64,000 nucleotides of DNA from Mucilaginibacter sp. (GCA_028288025.1 JAQBOM010000031.1:100677-164676); one strand, 5' to 3'; shown: positions 36,750 to 45,154, counted from the stretch's first letter. Numbers and translations are program-made. Notes: generated from the sequence alone by a model not told the origin.

Positions 36750-36854
36750 GCGTTAGGGATTGCAATGGATACCGGCCCACTGGAGCCCTCAGCGCAGGCC
36801 GCGCCTAATGCCCGCGCCGTATGAATGGAAAGCCCGACCCGCAGGGGAACGCCC
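36750..36854 (+). repeat. E1-family intergenic repeat, copy a (105 bp)
   Basis: Begins GCGTTAGGGATTGCAATGGA and ends GGGGAACGCCC. The GCGTT and AACGC ends pair. A second copy of identical length lies at 49866-49970 and an inverted copy at 40031-40125. Confidence 0.85.
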
Positions 36855-37041
36855 AATTAAATATCCTTCCCCGCTGCCTGCTCCCCCTGCAAACTGCCAA
36901 CTCAAAACTGCAAACTGAAACACCCGTAAACGCATCGTTACATTAAGTTTTTGTTAACCCCCGTTTCAACCAAAAGCATTCCGTAATTTTGAATATCAAA
37001 CTTCGTACTCATGAAAATAAATGCAGTAGCAAATAAAACAG

Positions 37042-37178
37042 AACGTCAAGCTGAACTTGTTTCAGCACCTCACATGCTAAGTCAACATCATACGGGTAAC
37101 CATCATACGGGCGACCTGTTTGCCGGCAACCGTCCTGTGGGGTGCCGATCCGACAAATGGCGGACGAGCATGACGGTT
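37042..37178 (+). repeat. palindrome-ended repeat, copy 1, overlapping the long reading frame
   Basis: 137 bp starting AACGTCAAGCTGAACTTG and ending AGCATGACGGTT. It is a close match to the copy 180 bp downstream, and its terminal inverted repeat is imperfect. Confidence 0.85.
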
Positions 37179-37221
37179 GGTTTGTTTTCATATAGTAATA
37201 CACGCCAGGCATATAAAACAG

Positions 37222-37357
37222 AACGTCATGCTGAACTTGGTTCAGCACCTCACATGCCAGGTCAACATCATACGGGTAACCAACATGGCGGTGACCTGTC
37301 TGTGGGCAACCGTCCTGTGGGGTGCCGATCCGACAAATGGCGGACGAGCATGACGTT
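37222..37357 (+). repeat. palindrome-ended repeat, copy 2, overlapping the gene start
   Basis: 136 bp with a perfect 11-bp terminal inverted repeat, AACGTCATGCT ... AGCATGACGTT. The right terminus supplies the ATG at 37350 that precedes the signal peptide. A short relative of the left end lies at 63874-63894. Confidence 0.88.
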
Positions 37358-39791
37358 GGGTGTTTTTTTGATTTTAATTACTGCTACCCTATCATCCTTC
37401 GCCCAGCTCCCCGGCAAAATTCGCCAAACCGGCCAGGTGCTGCTGCCAAACGGCTGGAAACTAAGCCCCGCCGGGCGCGCGCTGCCCCTGGGCGACCTGC
37501 CCCTCAACATGCAATTATCCGCCTCGGGCAAACTGCTGGCGGTTACCAATAACGGCCAAAGCACTCAGTCGGTCCAATTGATCGACCCGAAAACCGAAAA
37601 ACAGCTCGACCAAAAAACCATCGGTAAATCGTGGTACGGCCTGGCTTTCAGTCATGATGAAAAAACGCTGTACGCATCCGGCGGAAATGATAACTGGATA
37701 CTGGCCTACCCCATCAACAACAATAAATTCGGCAAACCCGACACGCTAAAGCTGGCACCGGATGAATGGCCCAAAAACAAGGTATGCCCAACTGGCATTA
37801 CGGTTAATAAAGCCAATACCCGCCTGTATACCGTTACAAAAGAAGACAGTACCCTGTACGTGTTCAACCCGGCCAGCCGCCATATATTAAAGCGTGTTAA
37901 GCTGCCGGCCGAAGCCTACAGCTGCATCCTATCGCCCGACGAAAAAACCCTCTACATCTCCATTTGGGGCGCCCAAGAAGTAGCCTGCTACAGCACCGTT
38001 ACCGGCAACCTAACCAGCATAAAGGCCGGCAGCCATCCCAACGAAATATTGCTGAATAAACAAGGCACCATCCTGTTTGTAGCCAACGCCAATGATAACA
38101 GCGTTTCGGTGGTCAACACCGTCAGCCGCAAAACCGTCGAAGTGATATCTACAGTGCTGTACCCTACGCGCCTCACCGGCTCAACCACCAACGGGCTGGC
38201 GCTGTCGCCGGATGAAAAAACGCTGTACATTGCCAATGCCGATAACAACTGCCTGGCCGTGTTTGATGTTAGCAAGCCCGGCAGCAGCCATAGCCTCGGG
38301 TTTATCCCCGTGGGCTGGTACCCCACCAACGTAAAAACGCTTGGCGGTAAAATACTGGTGGCCAACGGCAAGGGTTTTACCTCAATGGCTAACCCGCGCG
38401 GGCCGCAGCCGGTAAAAAAGGTTGATAACAGCGGGTATAAAAGCGGCGCCCATAATAGCAGGGAGCAATACATCGGCGGGTTGTTTAAAGGCACGCTGTC
38501 GTTTATCACCGTCCCGGAAACGGGACAGCTAAAAGCCTATACACAGCAAGTTTATGCCAATACCCCTTTTAATAACAAGGTAACCGCTACGGCTGCCGGC
38601 ATACAGGGCAACCCCATCCCCCGCACCCGGGGCGGCAAATCGCCTATTAAGTACGTGTTTTATATCATCAGGGAAAACCGATCGTACGACCAGGTTTTGG
38701 GCGATATGCCCCAGGGCAACGGCGATACCTCCCTTTGCATTTTCGGCAATAGGGTTACGCCCAACGCGCATGCCATAGCCGGCGAGTACGCCCTGCTGGA
38801 TAATTTCTACGTGGATGCCGAAGTAAGCGCCGACGGCCATAACTGGAGCACGGCCGCATACTCAACCGACTTCGTCGAAAAAACGTGGCCCACCAGCTAC
38901 GGCGGCCGCGGCGGCAATTATGATTCCGAAGCCGAGCGCGAAATAGGCAACCCCCGCGACGGCTACATTTGGGATTACTGCAAACGCGCCGGCGTTAGCT
39001 ACCGCACTTATGGCGAATTTGCCGAATACAACAAGGTGAACATCCCATCGCTGAAGGGCCACTCATGCACACAGTCGCCCAGTTTCGATCTGTCGATAAA
39101 GGACGTAACGCGCGAAGCGATATGGGCGCACGATTTTGATTCGCTGCTCACCAAAAACGCCGTGCCGCGGTTCAGCTCCATCCGCATATCAAACGACCAT
39201 ACCAGCGGCCAGCGCAAGGGCGCCATATCGCCAATAGCCGCCGTGGCCGATAACGACCTGGCTGTAGGCCAATTGCTGGAGCACCTGTCAAAAAGCAGCA
39301 TCTGGAAAGAATCCGTAGTGTTCATCCTCGAGGATGACGCCCAAAACGGCCCCGACCATATCGACGCGCACCGCTCGCCCGTTTTTGTAGCCGGGCCATA
39401 CGTAAAACGCAACGCCGTTATCCACAGCATGTACTCCACCTCCGGCGTGCTGCGTACCATCGAGCTCATCCTGGGCCTGCCGCCCATGAGCCAGTACGAT
39501 GCCGCCGCCCTGCCCATGTTCGAGTGCTTCACCAGCAAGCCCAACCTTACCCCATACCATACCAAACCCGCGCAGGTAAACCTGGAGCAGCGCAACGTAG
39601 CCGTAAACCAAAGCAGCAAAGTATCGCAATCATTCAACCTCAGCAAAGAAGACGCCGTGCCCGACCTCGTCCTCAACGAAGTGATCTGGAAGTCGGTAAA
39701 AGGCGAAGCATCCGTAATGCCCGCGCCCAAACACAGCGCGTTTGTAATTTTGGAAAAGAAGAAAAAAAAGGATGATGATGATTGTTTTTGA
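37350..39791 (+). CDS. secreted YncE-type beta-propeller plus alkaline-phosphatase-superfamily protein
   Basis: 813 residues from the ATG at 37350, chosen because a signal peptide follows at once (MTLGVFLILITATLSSFAQ). The frame is open back to an ATG at 37011 (926 residues), but the extra 113 residues are translated repeat DNA. Residues about 20-400 are YVTN/YncE beta-propeller repeats (SPDEKTLYISIWG, NKQGTILFVANANDNSVSVV, SPDEKTLYIANADNN). Residues about 425-760 are a phosphoesterase domain (FYIIRENRSYDQVLGD, DNFYVDAEVSADGHNW, FILEDDAQNGPDHIDAHRSP). Similar fusions are periplasmic; substrate unknown, with phospholipase C-like or phosphonate-type esters possible. The C-terminus ends in a Lys/Asp run and has no T9SS domain. 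Confidence 0.88.
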   Translation: MTLGVFLILITATLSSFAQLPGKIRQTGQVLLPNGWKLSPAGRALPLGDLPLNMQLSASGKLLAVTNNGQSTQSVQLIDPKTEKQLDQKTIGKSWYGLAFSHDEKTLYASGGNDNWILAYPINNNKFGKPDTLKLAPDEWPKNKVCPTGITVNKANTRLYTVTKEDSTLYVFNPASRHILKRVKLPAEAYSCILSPDEKTLYISIWGAQEVACYSTVTGNLTSIKAGSHPNEILLNKQGTILFVANANDNSVSVVNTVSRKTVEVISTVLYPTRLTGSTTNGLALSPDEKTLYIANADNNCLAVFDVSKPGSSHSLGFIPVGWYPTNVKTLGGKILVANGKGFTSMANPRGPQPVKKVDNSGYKSGAHNSREQYIGGLFKGTLSFITVPETGQLKAYTQQVYANTPFNNKVTATAAGIQGNPIPRTRGGKSPIKYVFYIIRENRSYDQVLGDMPQGNGDTSLCIFGNRVTPNAHAIAGEYALLDNFYVDAEVSADGHNWSTAAYSTDFVEKTWPTSYGGRGGNYDSEAEREIGNPRDGYIWDYCKRAGVSYRTYGEFAEYNKVNIPSLKGHSCTQSPSFDLSIKDVTREAIWAHDFDSLLTKNAVPRFSSIRISNDHTSGQRKGAISPIAAVADNDLAVGQLLEHLSKSSIWKESVVFILEDDAQNGPDHIDAHRSPVFVAGPYVKRNAVIHSMYSTSGVLRTIELILGLPPMSQYDAAALPMFECFTSKPNLTPYHTKPAQVNLEQRNVAVNQSSKVSQSFNLSKEDAVPDLVLNEVIWKSVKGEASVMPAPKHSAFVILEKKKKKDDDDCF

Positions 39792-40030
39792 TGTGCAGAT
39801 TGCAGATGTGCAGATGAGCTCTATGCATCTTATAACTGCAAACTGCACACCAATAACTGCAAACTGAACAAAGATGCAACCGTCCTCTCCGTGCGTCATT
39901 GCGAGCGATAGCGCGGCAACCTCTAAACTATACAGGTAAGGGAAGTAATTGCTATTGGGGAGATTAATAAAAAAAGCCCGGCCACGCGCGGATTTCTCCA
40001 CCACGCAAATCAATGACTAATGACTAACAA
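39792..40030. repeat. intergenic region with REP-like word
   Basis: Contains direct repeats of GCAGATGTGCAGAT and TAACTGCAAACTG, and at 39894-39922 a GTCATTGCGAGCGATAGCG word that recurs near 51148. No gene is seen. Confidence 0.6.
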
Positions 40031-40125
40031 GGGCGTTCCCCGCTGATAGAAGCGGGTCGCGTGCTTTGCTCATACGGCTGCAGGCCTTACACACGGAGGC
40101 CGGTATCCACGACGCCCGCTAACGC
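40031..40125 (-). repeat. E1-family intergenic repeat, copy c (inverted)
   Basis: The reverse complement begins GCGTTAGCGGG, includes GGATACCGGC and GTAAGGCCTGCAG, and ends GGGGAACGCCC, aligning with the copies at 36750 and 49866. It is shorter (95 bp) and more diverged in the middle. Confidence 0.75.
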
Positions 40126-40154
40126 AGCTCCTGCTCGATCCCGTTTATCGTACC

Positions 40155-40218
40155 TATTACTTGCCAGCGGGGCACGAGAACGTCACCTCATTTTCCTGCG
40201 GTGCCATTCTCGCGCCAG
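40155..40218 (+). repeat. P-family palindromic intergenic repeat, copy 3
   Basis: 64 bp from TATTACTTGCCAGCGGGGCA to CATTCTCGCGCCAG. It is inverted relative to 30637-30699. A further half-element (GGCGCTGCATTCTCGCG) abuts it on the right. Confidence 0.75.
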
Positions 40219-40344
40219 ATGAGGCGCTGCATTCTCGCGATTTCTATGATTTAAAACAAGAGATAGTTGATAATTTTTTTGATATGGTCAGAGAGGGGCA
40301 AAGATTGGCGAATTTATTATATTAGCTTTTTAAAGCCTAATCCA

Positions 40345-41184
40345 ATGCAACCAACCAACTATTATTTTTTAAGATATCATCTTTCCACGGCTGAAGAAGT
40401 AACATCAAAGCTCGAATTTATTAGGACGGGGTTGAGCAGCAAGGCTGTTGTCGAACAATTTGGACATACCTACCAATTTCTTGAACTTGCATATTTAGTC
40501 AATGATAATAAGGACTTTTTAACTGGTTACTTAGTTAAATATTCGAGAGACTATGACGAAGAGGTGGTTGATGAAAAATTAACTGAATTAGCGGAAACAA
40601 GCATCAAAAATAAAGTGGTAGGCAAGGTTCGATTTATAGTAGTACTTGATTCGTCATTAATTGCCTTTCACGAGGTCGGGAACATAATTAACCGATCTAT
40701 ATTTCATAATAAATTCACGGAATTGTTTGAAAAAAACTTCAAAAATTTCTTCGTAAATTTTACTACTTCGCCAATAATAGAGCAATATTCCTTTTTAGAA
40801 GAGGTAAAGAAATTTCAAACCACCAAGAACATCACTATAAACCTGGTTCCGTCAAACCCTCGATTTTCCGAAAGATGGAAAAATATTGACGAACGTTTAA
40901 GGACAAGTCATATTACCAATTACAAAGAAGTCCTTGAGAATAAATTAAAAGGAAGTATTTTAATTGATAAAGAAACAGAAAGTAAAATTTACATGAGTGA
41001 GGATGGCTATGGTGAAGCGTCTGCTGAAGGCATAACTATTCAAGGAGAAGAAAAAAAAATCAGCACCAAAAAGGCAAATAAGGTTACGAAAAAACCGATC
41101 CCAACGGAAATAACTGACCCGCAGGTCATCTTAACATTGTTATCACCGATTTTAGATGAAATAACTAAAAGAACAGGAAAATGA
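40345..41184 (+). CDS. hypothetical protein, first gene of an overlapping pair
   Basis: 279 residues from the ATG at 40345 (MQPTNYYFLRYHLSTAEEV); the 26 residues upstream are unlikely. Soluble, no signal peptide. A mixed alpha/beta N-terminal region (KVRFIVVLDSSLIAFHEVG, INRSIFHNKFTELFEKNFKNFF) is followed by a charged, Lys-rich stretch (GEEKKISTKKANKVTKKP) and a final helix. Notably AT-rich compared with the flanks. Its stop overlaps the next ATG by four bases (ATGA), so the two products probably act together. I recognise no named family. A host-defence or stress role is only a guess from its island setting. Confidence 0.7.
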   Translation: MQPTNYYFLRYHLSTAEEVTSKLEFIRTGLSSKAVVEQFGHTYQFLELAYLVNDNKDFLTGYLVKYSRDYDEEVVDEKLTELAETSIKNKVVGKVRFIVVLDSSLIAFHEVGNIINRSIFHNKFTELFEKNFKNFFVNFTTSPIIEQYSFLEEVKKFQTTKNITINLVPSNPRFSERWKNIDERLRTSHITNYKEVLENKLKGSILIDKETESKIYMSEDGYGEASAEGITIQGEEKKISTKKANKVTKKPIPTEITDPQVILTLLSPILDEITKRTGK

Positions 41185-41666
41185 AGGTTTCGGAAATAAT
41201 ATTAAGCTGGGATACACTTATTGCATTACTAATAACGGGGTTAACCTGTAGTTTGCTACCAACCAATTTAGCTTTAGAATTTTGTTCCGAGGTATTCACA
41301 ATTGGCATAACGGTGCTTTCGATTATATTTTCGTTATTTTTTGCGTCACTTGCTATAATAATGACGTCATCTGCTGATAAATTTATTGTCTTTCTTGAAG
41401 AAAAAGGCGATTTTATTGCTTTGTTAAACAGTTTTAAAATCACCTTAATAATGCTTTTTATCAGTTTGTCTTATACAATCGGCTTATTCTTTTATACGGT
41501 ATATTTAATAAAAGACAATCTTTCACATGAAAAACAATCATATTATTTCTTTTTATCTTTTGAATTATTATTTGTTTATAGCTTAGTTTCTACAGCGCTG
41601 AGTATCAACGATACTATTATATTTTCAAAAATGAGAGCAAAATTTTTACATCCTAACGATAATTAA
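41181..41666 (+). CDS. hypothetical four-helix membrane protein, second gene of the pair
   Basis: 161 residues with four hydrophobic segments at about 13-30 (LIALLITGLTCSLLPTNL), 37-64 (VFTIGITVLSIIFSLFFASLAIIM), 83-110 (FKITLIMLFISLSYTIGLFFYTVYLI) and 122-143 (YFFLSFELLFVYSLVSTAL). No signal peptide, no known motif. Translationally coupled (ATGA) to the preceding gene. A soluble protein paired with a small membrane protein in an AT-rich accessory island resembles the layout of some anti-phage or toxin-like modules, but no motif confirms this. Confidence 0.72.
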   Translation: MKVSEIILSWDTLIALLITGLTCSLLPTNLALEFCSEVFTIGITVLSIIFSLFFASLAIIMTSSADKFIVFLEEKGDFIALLNSFKITLIMLFISLSYTIGLFFYTVYLIKDNLSHEKQSYYFFLSFELLFVYSLVSTALSINDTIIFSKMRAKFLHPNDN

Positions 41667-41740
41667 TCGGACAAGACTTCACTACGTAATGTTGTTCACG
41701 TGTGTATTGATGACACCCGAGCGGTCTACTCGTTCTTATT

Positions 41741-41767
41741 TCGTCCAACTTCAAATCGGACGGACAA
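41741..41767. repeat. GGACGGACA junction motif, copy J1
   Basis: TCGTCCAACTT ... AATCGGACGGACAA, the shortest of four related motifs in the gaps of the 40-45.6 kb island. The gap 41667-41885 holds no gene. Confidence 0.5.
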
Positions 41768-41885
41768 CCCTCACCGCCCATTCCTTCTTGTACTTCGCCC
41801 GCAATGCTAATAATCAAAATTCCGTCAAGGAAGTTCCCCCAAGGGCATCGCTCAGACAAAAAAACGCCTACGAGGAGTGGAAAAC

Positions 41886-43109
41886 TCATCCTTTACTCGG
41901 CTTTTGATTATATTCTGCACATTCATCGCAGGTTCCGTCGTTATCCACATTGTCGGTGGGCTCGCCACACTGACAACACGTGTAATCAACTATAATTTCA
42001 TATTCGCCTTCGTAAAATACACCTTTTCTGTCTCTTTCCGCATGTAATTGGAATTTGAAGTATCCGCAAGAGCATGCTATTTTTTTATTATAACCATCTA
42101 CCTGTATAAGTTCACCACATTCTGGGCATTCAAGGAAATCGGTCCCACAATGATCACATTGGCCAGTCCGGAGTTTAATGTAGGGGCTAGTGGACGGATG
42201 TCCGGGGAAAATAGGTATCTGTTGCAAGTCCAGTGTATCGTATGAGCGGCGGGGATCAAACACTTCAAAAGAAGCAACGTAGTCAATGTTGGAAAATTCA
42301 AAATCGCATATATCACAATGCTTCCGGTCCGCCTCCTCAATAACGATTTCTTCTTCTGGCGTTAGCAACTCGGATTCGAGCGAGTGAAGCAATGGCGTCA
42401 GACTGTGTTGAAACATTGTATTGCTGCGTTTGAGTAGATCGATAAGATCGGGATGAACGCTTTTAGGATCTTTCGGGTCTGAAAAATCCCCCGAATTACT
42501 AGAAACGAAAAAGGATTTCGGTAGGTATTCGATAGATTCCATATCATCGAAAATATTCCAAACCACCATTTCATTCTTGCAGATATGATCAACCGCACTT
42601 ATTAGTACAAGCGCATCTGCCATGCTGTTCTTTTTTTCGCCGATGAACGGCGCCTTTTTTGCCACCGCCCTATCACTGGCTTCAACCTTATGCTCTAGGG
42701 TTATTTCGATTTTTTTGGTTTTGTTTTTTAGAAAGTCTTCAACTTTCGCAATGTGGGATTTTTCTGCAGTTATTTTTTCTTCTGCTTTTGCCTTCAATTG
42801 ATCCCTAAGTTTGTTTATTGCGCCGGTCTCATCCGGTATGAAATCCTTCAAAGACTTTAGAGTGTTATTGTAGCCTGTTTTCTTTTTCTCAATATCCGCA
42901 ATCCTGTCCTGAGTATGTGCTTTGTTTCTTTCAAATTCGTCTAAAATAATATCATTGACGAGCACGACAAGTTTATTCTCGTCTACTTGTTGTTCAATAA
43001 AATTGAATAGCTTATGGTGGAGATCATCGTGTTTTTGAGATTGCACATTAAACCCGTTGGCAAGGTAAATCCAATTATTTGTATCCAGAAACACATAAAC
43101 CTTTTCCAT
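41886..43109 (-). CDS. PIN-domain protein with C-terminal zinc ribbons
   Basis: 407 residues. N-terminal PIN-like nuclease domain: FLDTNNWIY (D9), VNDIILDEFERNK (D57, E58, E60), a coiled-coil insertion (about 80-150), KKNSMADALVLISAV (D165), and FVSSNSGDFSDPKD (D208 at the TNDxDF position). The acidic residues needed for metal-dependent RNA cleavage are present. It resembles the PIN_12/DUF4935 type. The C-terminal third has repeated CxxC pairs (C265/C268, C318/C321, C328/C331, C346/C348, C378/C381, C394/C397), suggesting two or three zinc ribbons for RNA, DNA or protein binding. No adjacent small antitoxin gene, so not a classical VapBC toxin. The product may be a stress or defence nuclease. 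Confidence 0.82.
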   Translation of the reverse strand: MEKVYVFLDTNNWIYLANGFNVQSQKHDDLHHKLFNFIEQQVDENKLVVLVNDIILDEFERNKAHTQDRIADIEKKKTGYNNTLKSLKDFIPDETGAINKLRDQLKAKAEEKITAEKSHIAKVEDFLKNKTKKIEITLEHKVEASDRAVAKKAPFIGEKKNSMADALVLISAVDHICKNEMVVWNIFDDMESIEYLPKSFFVSSNSGDFSDPKDPKSVHPDLIDLLKRSNTMFQHSLTPLLHSLESELLTPEEEIVIEEADRKHCDICDFEFSNIDYVASFEVFDPRRSYDTLDLQQIPIFPGHPSTSPYIKLRTGQCDHCGTDFLECPECGELIQVDGYNKKIACSCGYFKFQLHAERDRKGVFYEGEYEIIVDYTCCQCGEPTDNVDNDGTCDECAEYNQKPSKG

Positions 43110-43276
43110 AAGAAGACAAAGGTATGAGATAGTGATCTTTTTCGATCAACGTTACTGTCATTTTCAGCTAATCTTTATCATAAAATTTTAGCACAAAATG
43201 GAGTATGCCATTTACTGCTCATCCAGGCGTAAGAACGAAAGTGAGCAAACCTTGCAAGATTTCCCGTACTTTTACC

Positions 43277-43320
43277 TGTCCGCCCATCAAATTATCTTTA
43301 ATCCCGAACCGGTCGGACAA
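43277..43320. repeat. GGACGGACA junction motif, copy J2
   Basis: TGTCCGCCC ... TTTAATCCCGAACCGGTCGGACAA. TGTCCG and CGGACA are inverted, so it can fold. The gap 43110-43446 is otherwise AT-rich, with no supported gene. Confidence 0.6.
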
Positions 43321-43446
43321 TAAATATATAGTGTTTCAATCTTTGCTCATACTCACGCAAGATTATGATAGGTATAAAATTAACAATAGTTACTTAATGT
43401 TTTATTAATTAAGTTCTTAGATTATATTTGCTTACCTCAAATCCTA

Positions 43447-43755
43447 ATGCTGACAAAAGAGACACTTACGTCAACAAAACATATTATTGCTGTATTACTC
43501 GCTGGCAGTAATTTAGTAAAATTTACTGGTTTCTTATTTACTTGCCTTTCGTTGACTTTTTACATCGGATATTATTTTGGTTGTCAAAGTGAATTGAATC
43601 GTCACAGCACGGAAATCAACTTACTAAATCTAGAACATGGCAAGCAACTTAATGCGGAAATCGATAAAAGAAGAGCAATACAGGACAATAAATATCAAGA
43701 GCAAATTAATGATTTAAAAACAACCGTTTCATATCTTAAAAATAGAATTAAATGA
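43447..43755 (+). CDS. small single-pass membrane protein with coiled coil, first gene of a pair
   Basis: 102 residues: a membrane segment at about 24-45 (VKFTGFLFTCLSLTFYIGYYFG) and a C-terminal coiled coil (about 50-102, EINLLNLEHGKQLNAEIDKRRA). The fold resembles phage spanin or small anchored accessory proteins only in layout. It overlaps the next gene by four bases (ATGA). Strongly AT-rich. No named family. Confidence 0.65.
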   Translation: MLTKETLTSTKHIIAVLLAGSNLVKFTGFLFTCLSLTFYIGYYFGCQSELNRHSTEINLLNLEHGKQLNAEIDKRRAIQDNKYQEQINDLKTTVSYLKNRIK

Positions 43756-44348
43756 AAAAAAATAGATGGTTACTAATTTACATTTTATTAATAAACAGTG
43801 GCCTTATAATATTCGGGATTTTATTTTTAAACAATAATTTAAAAAATGAACAATTACAAGATACGATAAATCAACAGAATAATTTAATAAAAAATACAAC
43901 CAAACGCGATTCAACCTATACGGAAAAAAACAAAGGTTATTCTGATACCTTAAATAAATATACAGACAGCTATTCAGTAAAAATCGGGAACAAAGAATAC
44001 AAGTTTTTAGATCTTTTAAAATTATATAATCAAATTGAACAACAAAATTATGACTTAAAAGATTCTCTAAATTATTTAAGCCAATTGGACAAAATAAATA
44101 AGAAAGACAAAGATACCGTTGGAGTTGGTTTTAGAATTCTATATAATTTCGCAAAACAAAAATATAAATTCCAGGTAGCTATTAGGAAAGACATAGCGAA
44201 CAGAAATACTAAAATTTTTTTTACTGGATTTTCTAGAGCTGATTCCGCGCAATTGCTTTTTAAATATTTTAAAAATAGAATGATAGAAACGAGCCCTGGA
44301 ACGTGGACTATTGATCAAAGCGGCAATAAAATAATAATAAAACCATAA
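43752..44348 (+). CDS. membrane-anchored hypothetical protein, second gene of the pair
   Basis: 198 residues: an N-terminal membrane anchor (about 7-26, LLIYILLINSGLIIFGILFL), a long polar coiled-coil region (27-120), and a small C-terminal domain (FQVAIRKDIANRNTKIFFTGFSRADSAQLLFKYFKN...). Coupled to the preceding gene by ATGA. Very AT-rich (Asn, Lys, Ile). No homologous family recognised. The pair could form a coiled-coil complex at the inner membrane. Confidence 0.68.
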   Translation: MKKNRWLLIYILLINSGLIIFGILFLNNNLKNEQLQDTINQQNNLIKNTTKRDSTYTEKNKGYSDTLNKYTDSYSVKIGNKEYKFLDLLKLYNQIEQQNYDLKDSLNYLSQLDKINKKDKDTVGVGFRILYNFAKQKYKFQVAIRKDIANRNTKIFFTGFSRADSAQLLFKYFKNRMIETSPGTWTIDQSGNKIIIKP

Positions 44349-44421
44349 TCGCTGTTTATTTACACCTTCGGGCGAGAAAGGCGGGCAGGGAACTGCGGAG
44401 ATGCTTCTCGTGACTTTTATC

Positions 44422-44466
44422 TGTCTGCCCCTCCTGATTTATGTTTAACCCAAACCGGAAGGACAG
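44422..44466. repeat. GGACGGACA junction motif, copy J3
   Basis: TGTCTGCCCC ... ATGTTTAACCCAAACCGGAA GGACAG. It shares TTTATGTTTAACCC and AAACCGG with copy J4. It lies in the gap between the coiled-coil pair and the SH3b gene. Confidence 0.65.
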
Positions 44467-44517
44467 CACAAACACCTTGCTTTTATCTTCCAACCTCGCG
44501 CGAAAATTCCCGCAAAC

Positions 44518-45000
44518 TTAATCTTGGATAGATGTTAATTTATCGTTCGTAAAATAATAGTACTTCGTTTTTTCTCCTTCAACATTATATATGAGTTGCT
44601 CGTCTATTTGATTATCGCCGTAAGTAGTAGTGTTTTTACTACTCCATACGCCAATTATGTGAACTAATTCTGCTTTTGTGATTCCCAGCCTAACGGTTAA
44701 TGGCCATTGATAAGTCGGTATAGTATTAGGATCGCTATTTCTTATACTTTCTATATCAGAAGTAACCGGGAAATATGCTTCAGAAACAAAGCCACTTACC
44801 TTCCCGCATTTAACATTCCAATACCCAGCTTTGTATGTAGCGACTAAAACAGTATCCCCTTTGTTTATATACCCCACAACATCACCAATAGGCTCCGGTT
44901 TGTTTCTTATTTTAGCAGGTTCAGTTGCAATATGTTTTATTTGCGAGAAACAGGTTAAGCAACTAATGATGAGCAAGAATAATAAAGTGCCGGTTTTCAT
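44518..45000 (-). CDS. secreted bacterial SH3-domain protein
   Basis: 160 residues with signal peptide MKTGTLLFLLIISCLTCFSQ. Residues about 25-78 form an SH3b domain (ATEPAKIRNKPEPIGDVVGYINKGDTVLV, YWNVKCGKVSGFVSEAYF), usually a peptidoglycan- or peptide-binding module. The C-terminal half (about 95-160: QWPLTVRLGITKAELVHIIGVWSS, then DEQLIYN...YYYFTNDKLTSIQ) resembles SmpA/BamE-like small domains. Probably periplasmic. Its gene is opposite in strand to its neighbours. Confidence 0.8.
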   Translation of the reverse strand: MKTGTLLFLLIISCLTCFSQIKHIATEPAKIRNKPEPIGDVVGYINKGDTVLVATYKAGYWNVKCGKVSGFVSEAYFPVTSDIESIRNSDPNTIPTYQWPLTVRLGITKAELVHIIGVWSSKNTTTYGDNQIDEQLIYNVEGEKTKYYYFTNDKLTSIQD

Positions 45001-45108
45001 CGCAGTAAGGTTTACCGAATTTACTACTTTTTTACTTGTAGGGAACTACCTTATATAAATAAAAACCATCAACCTGGCGAGAATGGTGGCGGCAACCGGG
45101 CATATATC

Positions 45109-45154
45109 TGTTCGGCCGTTCTATTTTATGTTTAACCCCAAACCGGACGGACAA
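45109..45154. repeat. GGACGGACA junction motif, copy J4
   Basis: TGTTCGGCCG ... TTTATGTTTAACCCCAAACC GGACGGACAA; the best-preserved version. TGTTCGGCCG and CGGACGGACA are roughly inverted. Confidence 0.65.

Noticed and set aside
37011..37349. Extended N-terminus (113 residues) of the YncE/phosphatase protein as a real domain
   Set aside because: It is two translated repeat copies; the signal peptide begins at 37350. Kept as a finding rather than as the gene start.
43205..43408. 67-codon frame upstream of the coiled-coil pair
   Set aside because: It runs through the J2 motif, lacks a conserved start and shows no family features.
41741..45154. Integron-type attC sites at the island junction motifs
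   Set aside because: Isolated matches to the RYYYAAC consensus occur, but no paired GTTRRRY box and no integrase gene are seen.
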